A stretch of DNA of 50,191 bases from Alphaproteobacteria bacterium (GTDB lineage: Bacteria > Pseudomonadota > Alphaproteobacteria > UBA9655): NCBI GenBank assembly GCA_013815465.1, contig JACDGE010000010.1, forward strand, positions 1 to 50,191, given 5' to 3'. Made by a program: the position numbers and the translations under genes. Every line of letters starts with the position of its first letter. The first letter of the stretch is position 1. The notes beneath the pieces were generated by a model. That model worked only from the letters and a program-made list of their open reading frames with translations, had not been told where the DNA came from and did no database searches. Positions 36,601 through 44,367 of this stretch are shown piece after piece.

Positions 36601-38895
36601 ATTGGTAGGGCTTGTGTCCTCCTTGAATTGAGGAAGAATACCTATTGCATAAGGTTGGTGCCAGAAAAGGGCTTTTTCTGTAACGGAAACTCCGCGGCCC
36701 CCTGTTTCAAAAACTGTCGCCGTTGATGTTGCTGAAAGTATTTTGGTGGTATCGGGCTGAGCATTCACGACACTTTTAAGAATGGCTGCGCCTTTATCAT
36801 TCGTATTAGTGGTATTTGCTTTAAATTTAAGAGGCGCCCACGTTTCTTCTGCAAGACCGAAGTGATAGTCCTTCCATTTTTCAAAAGGTTGATTTTCTTC
36901 AACAAGCTCGACCAATCCCTCCACTTTTAAGTCTGACGCCTGGGGTCCATAAAAGTAACGAGCCGTTACATCTGTTTCCAAGGTTTCGAGTGGATGCAGA
37001 ACCTTTTGTTTGAGCATGGCCTTAACATCGATGCGCGGTGGAACAAAGTCGGCTAAACGAAAAGTTGTATGCCCCACGGCGGGCCCTTTTGGGTCGATGT
37101 ACGCAGAAACGGACCACGTTCCTGAATAACTGCTCGCTTGCGTATCGAGGAGGAAAGTATGTGCACCTGCCCCCACATCTGGGGTGACTTGGGTAAAGAT
37201 CTCAATGCCATCAGGACGAAACACACGGAACGTTAAGGGAACTTTGGTGATGGCCTTTCCCGTTTGATCGCGGAGAAGGGCCATGATGTTTATTTTTTCA
37301 CCCGGTCGATAGATGCCTCGTTCTGTGTAAAGATGAGCATCAGCTTGCCCTGTGGGTGCGCGACCTTGAGCACCCCGATCGCTAAAATCGAAGCCTTCTT
37401 TTTTAAAACTTATAAAAGTGAAATCCTTGCCCTCATAAGTGGCTTGGACAAAAACAGGCTGATTACTCTCTTTTCCTGAAAGTATCTTTTCATCAAAGTG
37501 AGCATAACCATTTTTATCCGTTTTAGTCGTGCCCAGAACTCTGCCATTGCGCGCGATGATACTGAGCTCCACGCCGCCTAATTCCTTGGCCGATGCTAAG
37601 GAGCGAGATATAACATGGAAACCATCTGGACCGGAAAACGTTGAAAGGCCAATGTCACTCACTACCACCCACTGGGTGGCATTATCATTTTCATTATAGT
37701 TGTTGGTGTCTCCTATTTGGGATTGAACGACGTACACCCCCGCGTCAAGCTTTCCGCCAAGAATCTTCTCAAGGGGAAGCCCTCGAACAATGGTTTCGTC
37801 AATTTTGCCATTGCTGTCAAATGTACCTTCGGCGATCAATTCTCCATCATCGTTTTTGAGCTGTTCGATTTTCGAAGGGTATAGTTGGCTTAAAAAATCT
37901 GCCTGATTCATAACATTGGGTAGGTTTCTTAGGGGAACCTTAAATACCTTAATCTTTACGGAAGGAACATTGATGGCTTTCAGGGGCAGAAGCTGGGGGC
38001 CCTTAGCGGGAAGAATATAGCCCCGTTCCCGAAAAACAATCGAGGGCTTACGGTGCTTGATAAGCAGATCGATGGTTTGATCTTCGGCTAATTTGTAGTT
38101 TCTGTCAGCTGCAATCCCTTTCTTCAACGTGACCTTATAAGCGGATCCAAACGCAAGTCCAGAAATACACAAACGATTGTTTTTGGCGACAACGCTAAAA
38201 TCCTTCACTTGAGGTTGAAGGGCGATGTAATCTTCGTACCGGAAATTTTTCAGTTTGAGTAATGGTTTTGTGAACAAAAAACAGGCTGATCCTACATCTG
38301 ATTTTTCTGGAATATCAACATCATAAATGTCAAAAACCTTAGGATAATCTGTGGTTAAAGCTTTAAATCTCTCATCAATTTTCTGTTGACCAAGTTTGGC
38401 GACCTGGGTTTTGTAGGTTTCGTAAAAAGAGGAATCAAGGCGGGAAAGAAGCTGCAGAACCACGGCCTTATCGAGAGGGTCGGTTGCAACTTTATAGGCG
38501 TTAAGGGCCGCCCACATAGCTTTATTGGCCAGCGCGGGATCTGTCGCAACTTCTTTTTTACTGCCGCAATCTGCAAGGAAAATCCAGGCTGTTAAGTCTT
38601 TTGGACTGTCTTTCAGAACTTTCTCTAAATCATATATAGCCGAAAAATACTCACCCGAATAATATCCGCGACTCGCATCCATTTGATGTTTCAGAGCTTC
38701 AAATTTTGAAGCAGCGGCTTGCTGATTGCCTTGAATCTGCTTGAGATATTGCGCAGCATTCTTTTCAAGTTCAGCCTTAAAGGGGTTTGAAGGGGTTTGA
38801 GGGACCCTATCTTGAACGTTATTTTGAGCATTTACGTGTATGTTAATCACAAAAAAACTGCTTAAGAGAATTAAAAGAGTAAAATATTTTTGCAT
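33655..38895 (-). CDS. yfhM: bacterial alpha-2-macroglobulin, YfhM-like
   Basis: Exported protease trap of 1746 residues. A signal peptide (to about residue 23, NIHVNA-Q) lacks a lipobox, unlike the E. coli lipoprotein. MG-type domains run through the first 1100 residues, with FRADFVPP-like block FRLADFVPPRIDV and TERGIYRPGEKINIMALLRD. The thioester motif is YACLEQ with C1304, so it can couple covalently to proteases. The thioester domain and a C-terminal receptor-like domain follow. Such proteins guard the periplasm against foreign or host proteases; PbpC is the usual partner for repairing the wall. The D-Ala-D-Ala dipeptidase gene precedes it by 28 bases. Confidence 0.94.
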   Translation of the reverse strand: MQKYFTLLILLSSFFVINIHVNAQNNVQDRVPQTPSNPFKAELEKNAAQYLKQIQGNQQAAASKFEALKHQMDASRGYYSGEYFSAIYDLEKVLKDSPKDLTAWIFLADCGSKKEVATDPALANKAMWAALNAYKVATDPLDKAVVLQLLSRLDSSFYETYKTQVAKLGQQKIDERFKALTTDYPKVFDIYDVDIPEKSDVGSACFLFTKPLLKLKNFRYEDYIALQPQVKDFSVVAKNNRLCISGLAFGSAYKVTLKKGIAADRNYKLAEDQTIDLLIKHRKPSIVFRERGYILPAKGPQLLPLKAINVPSVKIKVFKVPLRNLPNVMNQADFLSQLYPSKIEQLKNDDGELIAEGTFDSNGKIDETIVRGLPLEKILGGKLDAGVYVVQSQIGDTNNYNENDNATQWVVVSDIGLSTFSGPDGFHVISRSLASAKELGGVELSIIARNGRVLGTTKTDKNGYAHFDEKILSGKESNQPVFVQATYEGKDFTFISFKKEGFDFSDRGAQGRAPTGQADAHLYTERGIYRPGEKINIMALLRDQTGKAITKVPLTFRVFRPDGIEIFTQVTPDVGAGAHTFLLDTQASSYSGTWSVSAYIDPKGPAVGHTTFRLADFVPPRIDVKAMLKQKVLHPLETLETDVTARYFYGPQASDLKVEGLVELVEENQPFEKWKDYHFGLAEETWAPLKFKANTTNTNDKGAAILKSVVNAQPDTTKILSATSTATVFETGGRGVSVTEKALFWHQPYAIGILPQFKEDTSPTNGDATFIIIAVDEKGKLKKASDLKYTLYEESHGFTWFRAGTSWNYETSIEDRVVATGSVDLTENAPTLFKVPVQFGFYRIEIMDEKTGVASSFRFHAGWEGTSELPDRPDMIEMSLDKASYKPGNTAKLSLTSPFDGELVIVAMDENHFHHVLHGKASQKGNHVDISLNKEILQKSGTYLMAIVYRPGDIKSEKISGRAIGLIWVDTKEGMPKIDVSLKTPAVIQPEKDFETRVCLSTAQKNPHVTIAIVDEAVLQLTDFKTPDPFDYLFEQTKLGYTIRDSYSQLINPFGARPGDFKVGGDGLQQNALKKLAARTYKTVSLHSGILSDFTDTKEKGCAQTAKVSFKLPDFSGQVRVMAVVWNDEATGSAASTVVVREPLETYISLPRFLAPQDQTTLIVDAQNLTEAEGTFKITLKSEGEVALLEEFSQTLDLAKDQMVHLPIDIRAKKPGVGKLTLSIEGPQGLKLEKKWEIAVRSSVFETTQRSSGTLKSNETITLDASKLTDFKTETGQIDLGIGSQPTFGAARLSKELKVYPYACLEQLTSRLVAGTYLPQKNRDDTKIMDLISELASLQHVDGTFSLWSANGPSEPWLSLYAIDILTKLQGDKMESQTEKFDVSQVLLTRGIDWLKEKVRQTSEDPKEISIQAYAHYILAKQGQGTLGSLKYFADNSQEQLKNRDDLAFVAAAFALYGDEQSAGVWFDKAISVQNGPQKERNFFQSWITDTAALVTVMAETVQNHPKLMDLTLQLADQTTKADHLSTFEKGWLIRAAQALSIHEKPYKLLINDEKYEGEKSFYRNFTSDMLTSKVTVTNEGQTPLMYTLTTIGEPKEPSKIPNKGFTLSQQLFTLNGQPLKGNQVKSGDLLVVVIRGELLEENTQEVMVLDLLPSGLEIETVKFDESYLKNTFTWLENLTVLSRVEKRDDRYMASFRMTQPGKFVMTYFVRALNPGIYKYPGAVVESMYRPEFSARTAEGTLTITP

Positions 38896-38923
38896 GGTCG
38901 TGCCCTTTTCTCTACTGGAGAAT

Positions 38924-39667
38924 TTAAGAATCTAAATCTAAGGTTAAATTTGCAATTGTAAGATAATTATCTCTCACATCAAAATCAAAGAACATATCTT
39001 TATTGCGATGAGGAGCAAAATAATAATGCCAAAATTCCTCTGCTAGTGGCTTAAATTCATGATCAATCATGACGTCATAAAGTAATTTGCGATTTTCTTT
39101 TTGTTCTTTTGTCAATTCATCAAAAGAATGCCCGGAACGTTCATCAAAGGCCAAATAACCTACATTTCCTACATCAAGAGCTTCGGGGTCCCATAATCCT
39201 AAAAAATTCTTATTTTTGTCTTTGAGGTGGACACACTTATCCAGATGGATAAGTGTCACATCTACAGCTGTTCCTAAGGTGTGGGAAGAGGTTTGACTTA
39301 AATAAGATAAGGCGTGGAAATCCTTTTTTTCAGCACGAGGATAGTGCAATTCTTTTGCAAGAGGTGTATCAGGCAATTGCGTCCATTCGGTAAAGAAATT
39401 AACAGCTTGCTGAGGTCTGTAGGCATCATAAATCCTTAAAGATAACCCTTGTGGTGTCAGTTTTTTTTGAATCGTTGCTAATCTTTTTGCCATTTCAAAC
39501 TCTATAATGCATCTATTTCCATGGTAGCCAGGTATCTGAAATTTTTTATTTTCATTATCTGTAAAAATGGAATAAAAATGATTTTCTTTATATTTAAACC
39601 AATTTGTTGCCATTATGGGTACAAAGGAAATCGTTGGATCAATAAGATCAAGATAAGTAAATTCCAT
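38924..39667 (-). CDS. ddpX: D-alanyl-D-alanine dipeptidase, VanX/DdpX type
   Basis: Zinc peptidase of family M15D that splits D-Ala-D-Ala. The 247 residues have the signature SSHTLGTAVD (zinc ligands H129 and D136) and EFWHY (general base E211, zinc ligand H214); R84 in YDAYRPQQA fits the VanX arginine. No signal peptide is seen, so it is cytoplasmic, like VanX. In E. coli DdpX helps use D-Ala as a carbon source in stationary phase; here salvage of wall dipeptide is plausible. It is 18 bases after the LysE-type gene and 28 bases before yfhM. Confidence 0.92.
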   Translation of the reverse strand: MEFTYLDLIDPTISFVPIMATNWFKYKENHFYSIFTDNENKKFQIPGYHGNRCIIEFEMAKRLATIQKKLTPQGLSLRIYDAYRPQQAVNFFTEWTQLPDTPLAKELHYPRAEKKDFHALSYLSQTSSHTLGTAVDVTLIHLDKCVHLKDKNKNFLGLWDPEALDVGNVGYLAFDERSGHSFDELTKEQKENRKLLYDVMIDHEFKPLAEEFWHYYFAPHRNKDMFFDFDVRDNYLTIANLTLDLDS

Positions 39668-39685
39668 TTTTCATCCTCCTATTTG

Positions 39686-40330
39686 TTAAGTCATCGATAT
39701 TTGAAGGACCTTTGCTCCCCAATAAATGAGTGACCCTCCCAGAATGAGGCTTACAATGTAACGATACTTAGCCATTTTTTCTTGAATTGTTGTGGTGGAG
39801 AAGAAGAGGGCCATACATAAATAAAAAGTAAAGGAAATGACAGCCAAAACCAAAAGGTATGAAAGTTGCAAAAGAAGTGGCATTTCTACTGTAATTGCTG
39901 TTGCGAAAAGAGCTATAAAACGCACAGAGCTCATCGGATTTGCCATGCTCATAAAATAACCAGCAAGAAATGGTTTGCCTTTTGTTTTTTTTGCATCTTT
40001 ATTTTCAGATACGTCGGAACGCGTCTTAAATTCACCATAAGCACGCCATAAAGAGTGTCCTCCCAGAAAGATGAGGAATCCCCCCCCAGCCACTTTAAAA
40101 GCTTTAAAAAGCTCAGGAGAATGCATCAGTAACAAAGCAAGTCCTAAAACAGAGAGTGTTTTAATAGAAAAACTGCCAAGGGTTGCCCCTGCAACTGTAC
40201 GGATCCCCTGAATCCGGCTGTAAATACTATTACGAATCACCAGAGCTGTACACGGACCCGGGGCTAAAAGACCCATTATATGCTGAGTTACGAGAAAGAT
40301 AAGACCAGACAAATAAGCTTCATAAATCAT
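39686..40330 (-). CDS. LysE/RhtB-family amino-acid exporter
   Basis: A 214-residue inner-membrane protein with about six hydrophobic segments. The N-terminal GLLAPGPCTALVIRNSI matches the LysE/RhtB signature, and GGGFLIFLGGHSLWRAYGEF is the usual second block, followed by a charged loop (about 110-125). The substrate is not readable from the sequence; lysine, homoserine or others are possible. Its start overlaps the lysA stop by four bases, so it is translationally coupled to lysA and lysine export is a natural guess. Confidence 0.85.
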   Translation of the reverse strand: MIYEAYLSGLIFLVTQHIMGLLAPGPCTALVIRNSIYSRIQGIRTVAGATLGSFSIKTLSVLGLALLLMHSPELFKAFKVAGGGFLIFLGGHSLWRAYGEFKTRSDVSENKDAKKTKGKPFLAGYFMSMANPMSSVRFIALFATAITVEMPLLLQLSYLLVLAVISFTFYLCMALFFSTTTIQEKMAKYRYIVSLILGGSLIYWGAKVLQISMT

Positions 40331-41673
40331 AAGTTGTCTCCTAAGTGAGGGGGGATAAGGTCATATCGTGTAAGGTCGTCTAAGGCTTGTTCTTTGGAGA
40401 CCCACTCATATTGTCCATCACGAACAAATATAATTCCAGGAAGTGTATGTTTATTATAATTATTTGCCAGAGAATGATTGTACGCACCAGTCGAAAATAC
40501 CACGAGTGTATCGTCTGCTGAGCACAGGGGGAGATCAATACTATCTATTAAGACATCTCCTGTCTCACAGCATTTACCAACTATTTTATAGGAATAAGTT
40601 TTTTCATCACCCTTCATTTTATTTGCAATGACGGCCGTATGTTTAGCTTGATACAAAGAAGGCCTGAGATTGTCCGACATGCCGCCATTAATGGCAGCAT
40701 AAAGGAGTCCTTTAGGGCCTTTTTTAATGGACCCGATTTTATAGAGGGTACAACCTGTTTGCCCAACAATAGAACGACCTGGTTCTAGCATTAAGTTTGG
40801 TAGTCCTATATTTTTCTTTTTACACTCAGCTATTATTTTTTCGCATATGATTTTCAAAAAAGAGTTAATATTGAGAGACTCTTCTTTTTCGTGATGAGAA
40901 ATACCTAACCCGCCTCCTATATTAAGTTCCTCGACTTTTATATGATTTTTCTGTAAAAAAACTATGTAATCAACAATAGATTCTATGGCTTTTCCATAGT
41001 TATCGGTGTTATGTATATTCGAGCCTATATGAAAATGAATGCCTTTAAAATCAATATAATGGCTTGCACAAGCCTCTCTTAAGTATTCTGGTATGTTGTT
41101 GAGGTCTTCATAAAAGCCAAACTTTGATTCTTTTGAAGCCGTCTCCATGGATTTGTGTGTTTCTACATGGATATTTGGATTAATTCTCAGGAGGATATTA
41201 CATTTTTGTTTGAGCTCTGAACATATTTTCTCGAGAAGAATAAGTTCAGCCACATTGTCAACTATAATTCGTTTTATATTTGAATTTACAGCTAATTTTA
41301 ATTCTTTTTCTGATTTATTATTCCCATGCATCATGATATGTTCTCCAGGAATTTTTGCTTTTTGAGCGATAAAAAGCTCTCCTTCAGAACAAACGTCTAT
41401 CCCAATCCCTTCTTGACGAAGTAAAGAACCCATGGCTAGATTTAAAAAGGCTTTAGAGGCATAAAAAATAGCGCTAGGCTTTGGATAATAAAGGTCTAAA
41501 GAGTTCCGATATGACCGTATATTTTCTCGTATGGCCAATTCATTGAAGATATAAAGGGGCCTATCGCTTAACTTTGCAACGTCCACTAAATCAATGTTAT
41601 TCAGCATCAAATGATTGTTGGTGCCGACTGAAAAGCCGTTAATTTCTTGCCAAAAGCTATTTTTTATCTTCAT
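40327..41673 (-). CDS. lysA: diaminopimelate decarboxylase
   Basis: PLP enzyme of the alanine-racemase-like decarboxylase fold, 448 residues. The PLP-binding lysine is K74 in FYASKAFLN; substrate motifs are GGGLGISHHE, MLEPGRSIVG and the cysteine motif CCETGDVL. It makes lysine from meso-DAP. The N-terminal region is unlike the typical alphaproteobacterial LysA, and the gene is not beside the lptM-like gene where alphaproteobacteria usually keep it; it may be a xenologue, or a related decarboxylase. It starts the minus-strand operon lysA-lysE-ddpX-yfhM-pbpC. Confidence 0.88.
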   Translation of the reverse strand: MKIKNSFWQEINGFSVGTNNHLMLNNIDLVDVAKLSDRPLYIFNELAIRENIRSYRNSLDLYYPKPSAIFYASKAFLNLAMGSLLRQEGIGIDVCSEGELFIAQKAKIPGEHIMMHGNNKSEKELKLAVNSNIKRIIVDNVAELILLEKICSELKQKCNILLRINPNIHVETHKSMETASKESKFGFYEDLNNIPEYLREACASHYIDFKGIHFHIGSNIHNTDNYGKAIESIVDYIVFLQKNHIKVEELNIGGGLGISHHEKEESLNINSFLKIICEKIIAECKKKNIGLPNLMLEPGRSIVGQTGCTLYKIGSIKKGPKGLLYAAINGGMSDNLRPSLYQAKHTAVIANKMKGDEKTYSYKIVGKCCETGDVLIDSIDLPLCSADDTLVVFSTGAYNHSLANNYNKHTLPGIIFVRDGQYEWVSKEQALDDLTRYDLIPPHLGDNL

Positions 41674-41751
41674 CGTTATTCACGCTTTCATCCTCCCTAG
41701 GGATTTTAGGCTTTTAAAAGCTATTTGCTCGTCTCCCCACTATTGTCTAAA

Positions 41752-41766
41752 GCCCCGGAGGGGGGC
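41752..41766 (-). terminator. GC-rich hairpin between the GNAT gene and lysA
   Basis: On the minus strand GCCCC, loop, GGGGC is followed by TTTAG. It lies about 60 bases after the GNAT stop and 79 bases before the lysA start, so it may end the GNAT transcript. The T run is short. Confidence 0.35.
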
Positions 41767-41824
41767 CAAACGACCTCTTAACAGGGTAATTCCCAATTCT
41801 CCTCCTACTGAATAGTTAAAAAGA

Positions 41825-42610
41825 CTACAAGGCTAAGGTATACAAATGCCTTAGTGCACCATACTTTACTGTGTCACCTCTGGAGTCGTAAGTAAAACCA
41901 TTATTTTCTAACACTCCACAGGATCCCCCATTATCTGGGCGCGCAGTTCCTATTAATGTATCAATGGCATGAGATTCCACAGTAAATCCTTTTTGGCGTA
42001 AATTCTTAGCTAGTTCCACGATATTTTCCACAGCCTCTGTACCATATCTGCGCCCCCAGAAGGCGGGAAGGAAGACGTAAGAAATTTCTGCATCTGTTTT
42101 TACGTGTGGTCTATCGTCTCCCGGTTCCAGCAATATGTGTCCAATAAAGATTTTTTTGTTTTCTGCGAATTCTTTTTTAAGATCAGCCGCTTGAGAAGTT
42201 TCTAAAAGATTTTCCTTCTCAGTTAAAAACTGAAGTGCTGCCTTCTCGTTCAAAAAGGTTAAATAAGAGCTATAGGGGTTTCCATTCAGCCAGCAAGTAA
42301 AATATCTTTTATGGCGGCCTATCACTTCCTGTGGTTCTCTAGGAACGCCTTCCATGTATTTTTCCATTGCTTTGGGCGTGCAAAAAATTTGATAATAGTA
42401 ATTTAAGTCTTCTGTTCCTTCAATATTTCGCATAAAAAGATTTTTAGATTCGAGCGTTACGGACAAAGGTTTCCCTAACTCGTGCTTGGATATTTTTAGG
42501 GAAACTTTACCAGCAGTTTTTGGTCCCGAATCGTCCTGCATTGCAAAGGCATTGTGGAAGGTTAGTATAAAACTGAGGAATGCTAATCTTAAAAATTTAA
42601 TTAAATTCAT
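41825..42610 (-). CDS. GNAT-family acetyltransferase with signal peptide
   Basis: A 261-residue protein from the ATG at 42610 (an upstream ATG at 42622 adds four residues). The N-terminus MNLIKFLRLAFLSFILTF followed by HNAFA-M looks like a signal peptide. The rest (about 50-260) is a RimJ/RimL-like GNAT fold: the acetyl-CoA loop is VFLPAFWGRRYGTEAVENIV and a later block is GGSCGVLENNGFTYDSRGD. GNAT enzymes with export signals are rare because acetyl-CoA is cytosolic; it could act in a host cell. Alternatively the hydrophobic start is a membrane anchor. Substrate unknown. Next to a decayed IS. Confidence 0.75.
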   Translation of the reverse strand: MNLIKFLRLAFLSFILTFHNAFAMQDDSGPKTAGKVSLKISKHELGKPLSVTLESKNLFMRNIEGTEDLNYYYQIFCTPKAMEKYMEGVPREPQEVIGRHKRYFTCWLNGNPYSSYLTFLNEKAALQFLTEKENLLETSQAADLKKEFAENKKIFIGHILLEPGDDRPHVKTDAEISYVFLPAFWGRRYGTEAVENIVELAKNLRQKGFTVESHAIDTLIGTARPDNGGSCGVLENNGFTYDSRGDTVKYGALRHLYTLAL

Positions 42611-42753
42611 AAGTTCACCCATTTTTAACTTTCTGTATGTAAATTGTAAAACACTAAACTTATTACGGGGTCAAGTGGAAAAACCAACTTTAAAGGAACC
42701 TCTGGGTCAGCCCCTTCGAATCTTATGTTTTCGCGACAGAGCCTAATGGAGGT

Positions 42754-43388
42754 CCATAAGCGCCGTTCTTTATAAATATCTTTATCATAGTATCTTGATT
42801 TTGCTCTATTTTTTCGAGGGAAAATAACGGCTCTACATCCCTGCGTTTCAATTGTATTTATAAATTTATCATTATCATATGCTTTATCTGCCAAAATGTC
42901 TGCGCCTTCAATTCCTTCTACTAAAGAAGGAGCCGTCTTAATATCATGCTGCTGACTAGCTGAAAGTATAAATTTTAAAGGATTTCCTAAAGCATCAGCC
43001 CTTTCGTTGATTTTACTCGTAAATCCTCCCACGCAACGCCCTAAAGCTTGCGCTTTTTGGCTGTCTTTCTCATATCCTGTAGCACAAGCGTGGGCTCTAA
43101 CAATGGTTGCATCCATCATTACAACTTTCAAGTCGGGATCAATTTTTACGTTTTCCAACAAACGTTCCCAGGGGCCTCTTTGTGCCCATCGACAAAAACG
43201 ACGATGTAAAGCTCGCCAATCGCCCTAATAGGCTGGAACAAAACGCCACTGACCTCCTGTTCGGGCAACATACCAAACGGCTTCATAAAAAACCTCAGTT
43301 TCTCCTCGTTTTTTATATGTAATCCTTTTTCATGTTGTAAATTTTGATAGATGACTTTCCGGTCGCTTTCTTTTATAGGATATCGCAT
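42754..43388 (-). pseudogene. IS5-type transposase remnant, broken
   Basis: Similar to the transposases of IS5-group elements common in Rickettsiales-like genomes. The first part (MRYPIKESDRKVIYQNLQ) goes out of frame at a run of six A (43287-43292). The next frame reads WYVARTGGQWRF up to an in-frame TAG at 43225-43227, then WRALHRRFCRWAQRG, and continues as DATIVRAHACATGYEKDS (first Asp) and ILADKAYDND (second Asp). Similarity ends at YKERRL, about 42754, before the catalytic Glu. What follows down to 42625 is unrelated, with GGCTCTGTCGCGAAAAC perhaps an end of another element. Confidence 0.85.
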
Positions 43389-43846
43389 CTCGGTAGTTCT
43401 TTCCTGTTTCCAAAGAAGAAACTATCTCTTGTTTTTAAAATTTTAAATTTTGTTCACGGAGGCTAATCTCAGCGCTTGGAGAGACTTTATCGATCTAACG
43501 AGATTCCAGAGAGTATGAGAAAGAAAGATGTAAACGGAACTATTGAACTCGTTGTAAAACAAATTAATTTCCGCTTAAATATTCATATACAGCGTTTGAG
43601 AATCCTTTGCACAAAATTTCAAACATATGGTAATGGTTTTTTCTCTTGTTGGGTGAACCAGAATGTGCTTTTATACTTTCCTAGTAAGAGCGTATATTCT
43701 CGTCGACATTTTGAAATCCTTACGTGCAATAAACTAACTTTAACTCATGGTTTGTTTTATCTTTTTTAAAAACTTACCGTAGCTAAGAATAATTTAATCT
43801 TTTTTATTTGTGTGTATTATAAAATTTATTAACGGAGTGTAGGGCA
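43389..43846. other. 458-base gap before the wbpG remnant
   Basis: AT-rich and without a convincing gene. A plus-strand frame at 43476-43769 (97 codons) has no family character. A TATTAT/TATAAA-rich stretch near 43815-43828 may hold the promoter of the following genes. Confidence 0.4.
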
Positions 43847-44353
43847 GTGAAGCCAAAGTTTAATTTTTCAGTAGATCACTCAAAATTTGAGGATTGTTCT
43901 ATAGAAGAGTGTGACGTAAAGTATGGCCTTCCTCGAGAAGTAAAATTTTGTAGCACGTGTGTCATTTCCAACCAACGCCCCACTTCTACAATAGAATTTA
44001 AAAACAACGCAGCTGAAAAAAAAATAACCATTAACTTTGATAAAGACGGTGTTTGTGATGCTTGTCGGGTTAGCGAAAGAAAAAAAAACACAGACTGGGT
44101 TGAAAGAGAGAAGAACTTAAAAGAACTTTGCAATCGTTTTCGGGGCGGTGGATCAAAGTATGACTGTTTAGTCCCTGGTTCAGGTGGCAAAGATAGCTCT
44201 ATACCTGCAACTCAGTTTCCTAAAGCTAGCAAACTTTTTGAAGAACCTATAGTTGATAGAGACTATTTTAGGAGATTAAGTGATAAATGTAGATCTCCCC
44301 ACCTTTGGAAATATGAGGGTGGTCTTTGGCAGCTTAGAAAATCGATATTTTGA
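43847..44353 (+). pseudogene. wbpG-like N-acetyl sugar amidotransferase, internally deleted
   Basis: The first 125 or so residues match WbpG: FCSTCVISNQRP, CDACR (cysteine pairs for zinc), and GSGGKDSS, the ATP-pyrophosphatase loop. It then jumps to the C-terminal part VDRDYFRRLSDKCRSPHLW, so about 230 residues of the middle are missing, without breaking the frame. A GTG starts it, with GGAG 13 bases before. It overlaps an upstream TTG of hisF by four bases. It is not expected to work as an enzyme; a full copy lies at 45854. Confidence 0.8.
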
Positions 44354-44367
44354 TTAAGGGTAACCAG

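Noticed and set aside
43476-43769. 97-codon plus-strand frame between the IS remnant and the wbpG remnant
   Set aside because: No SD at a good distance, no domain, and AT-rich composition like its surroundings; kept only as part of the gap.
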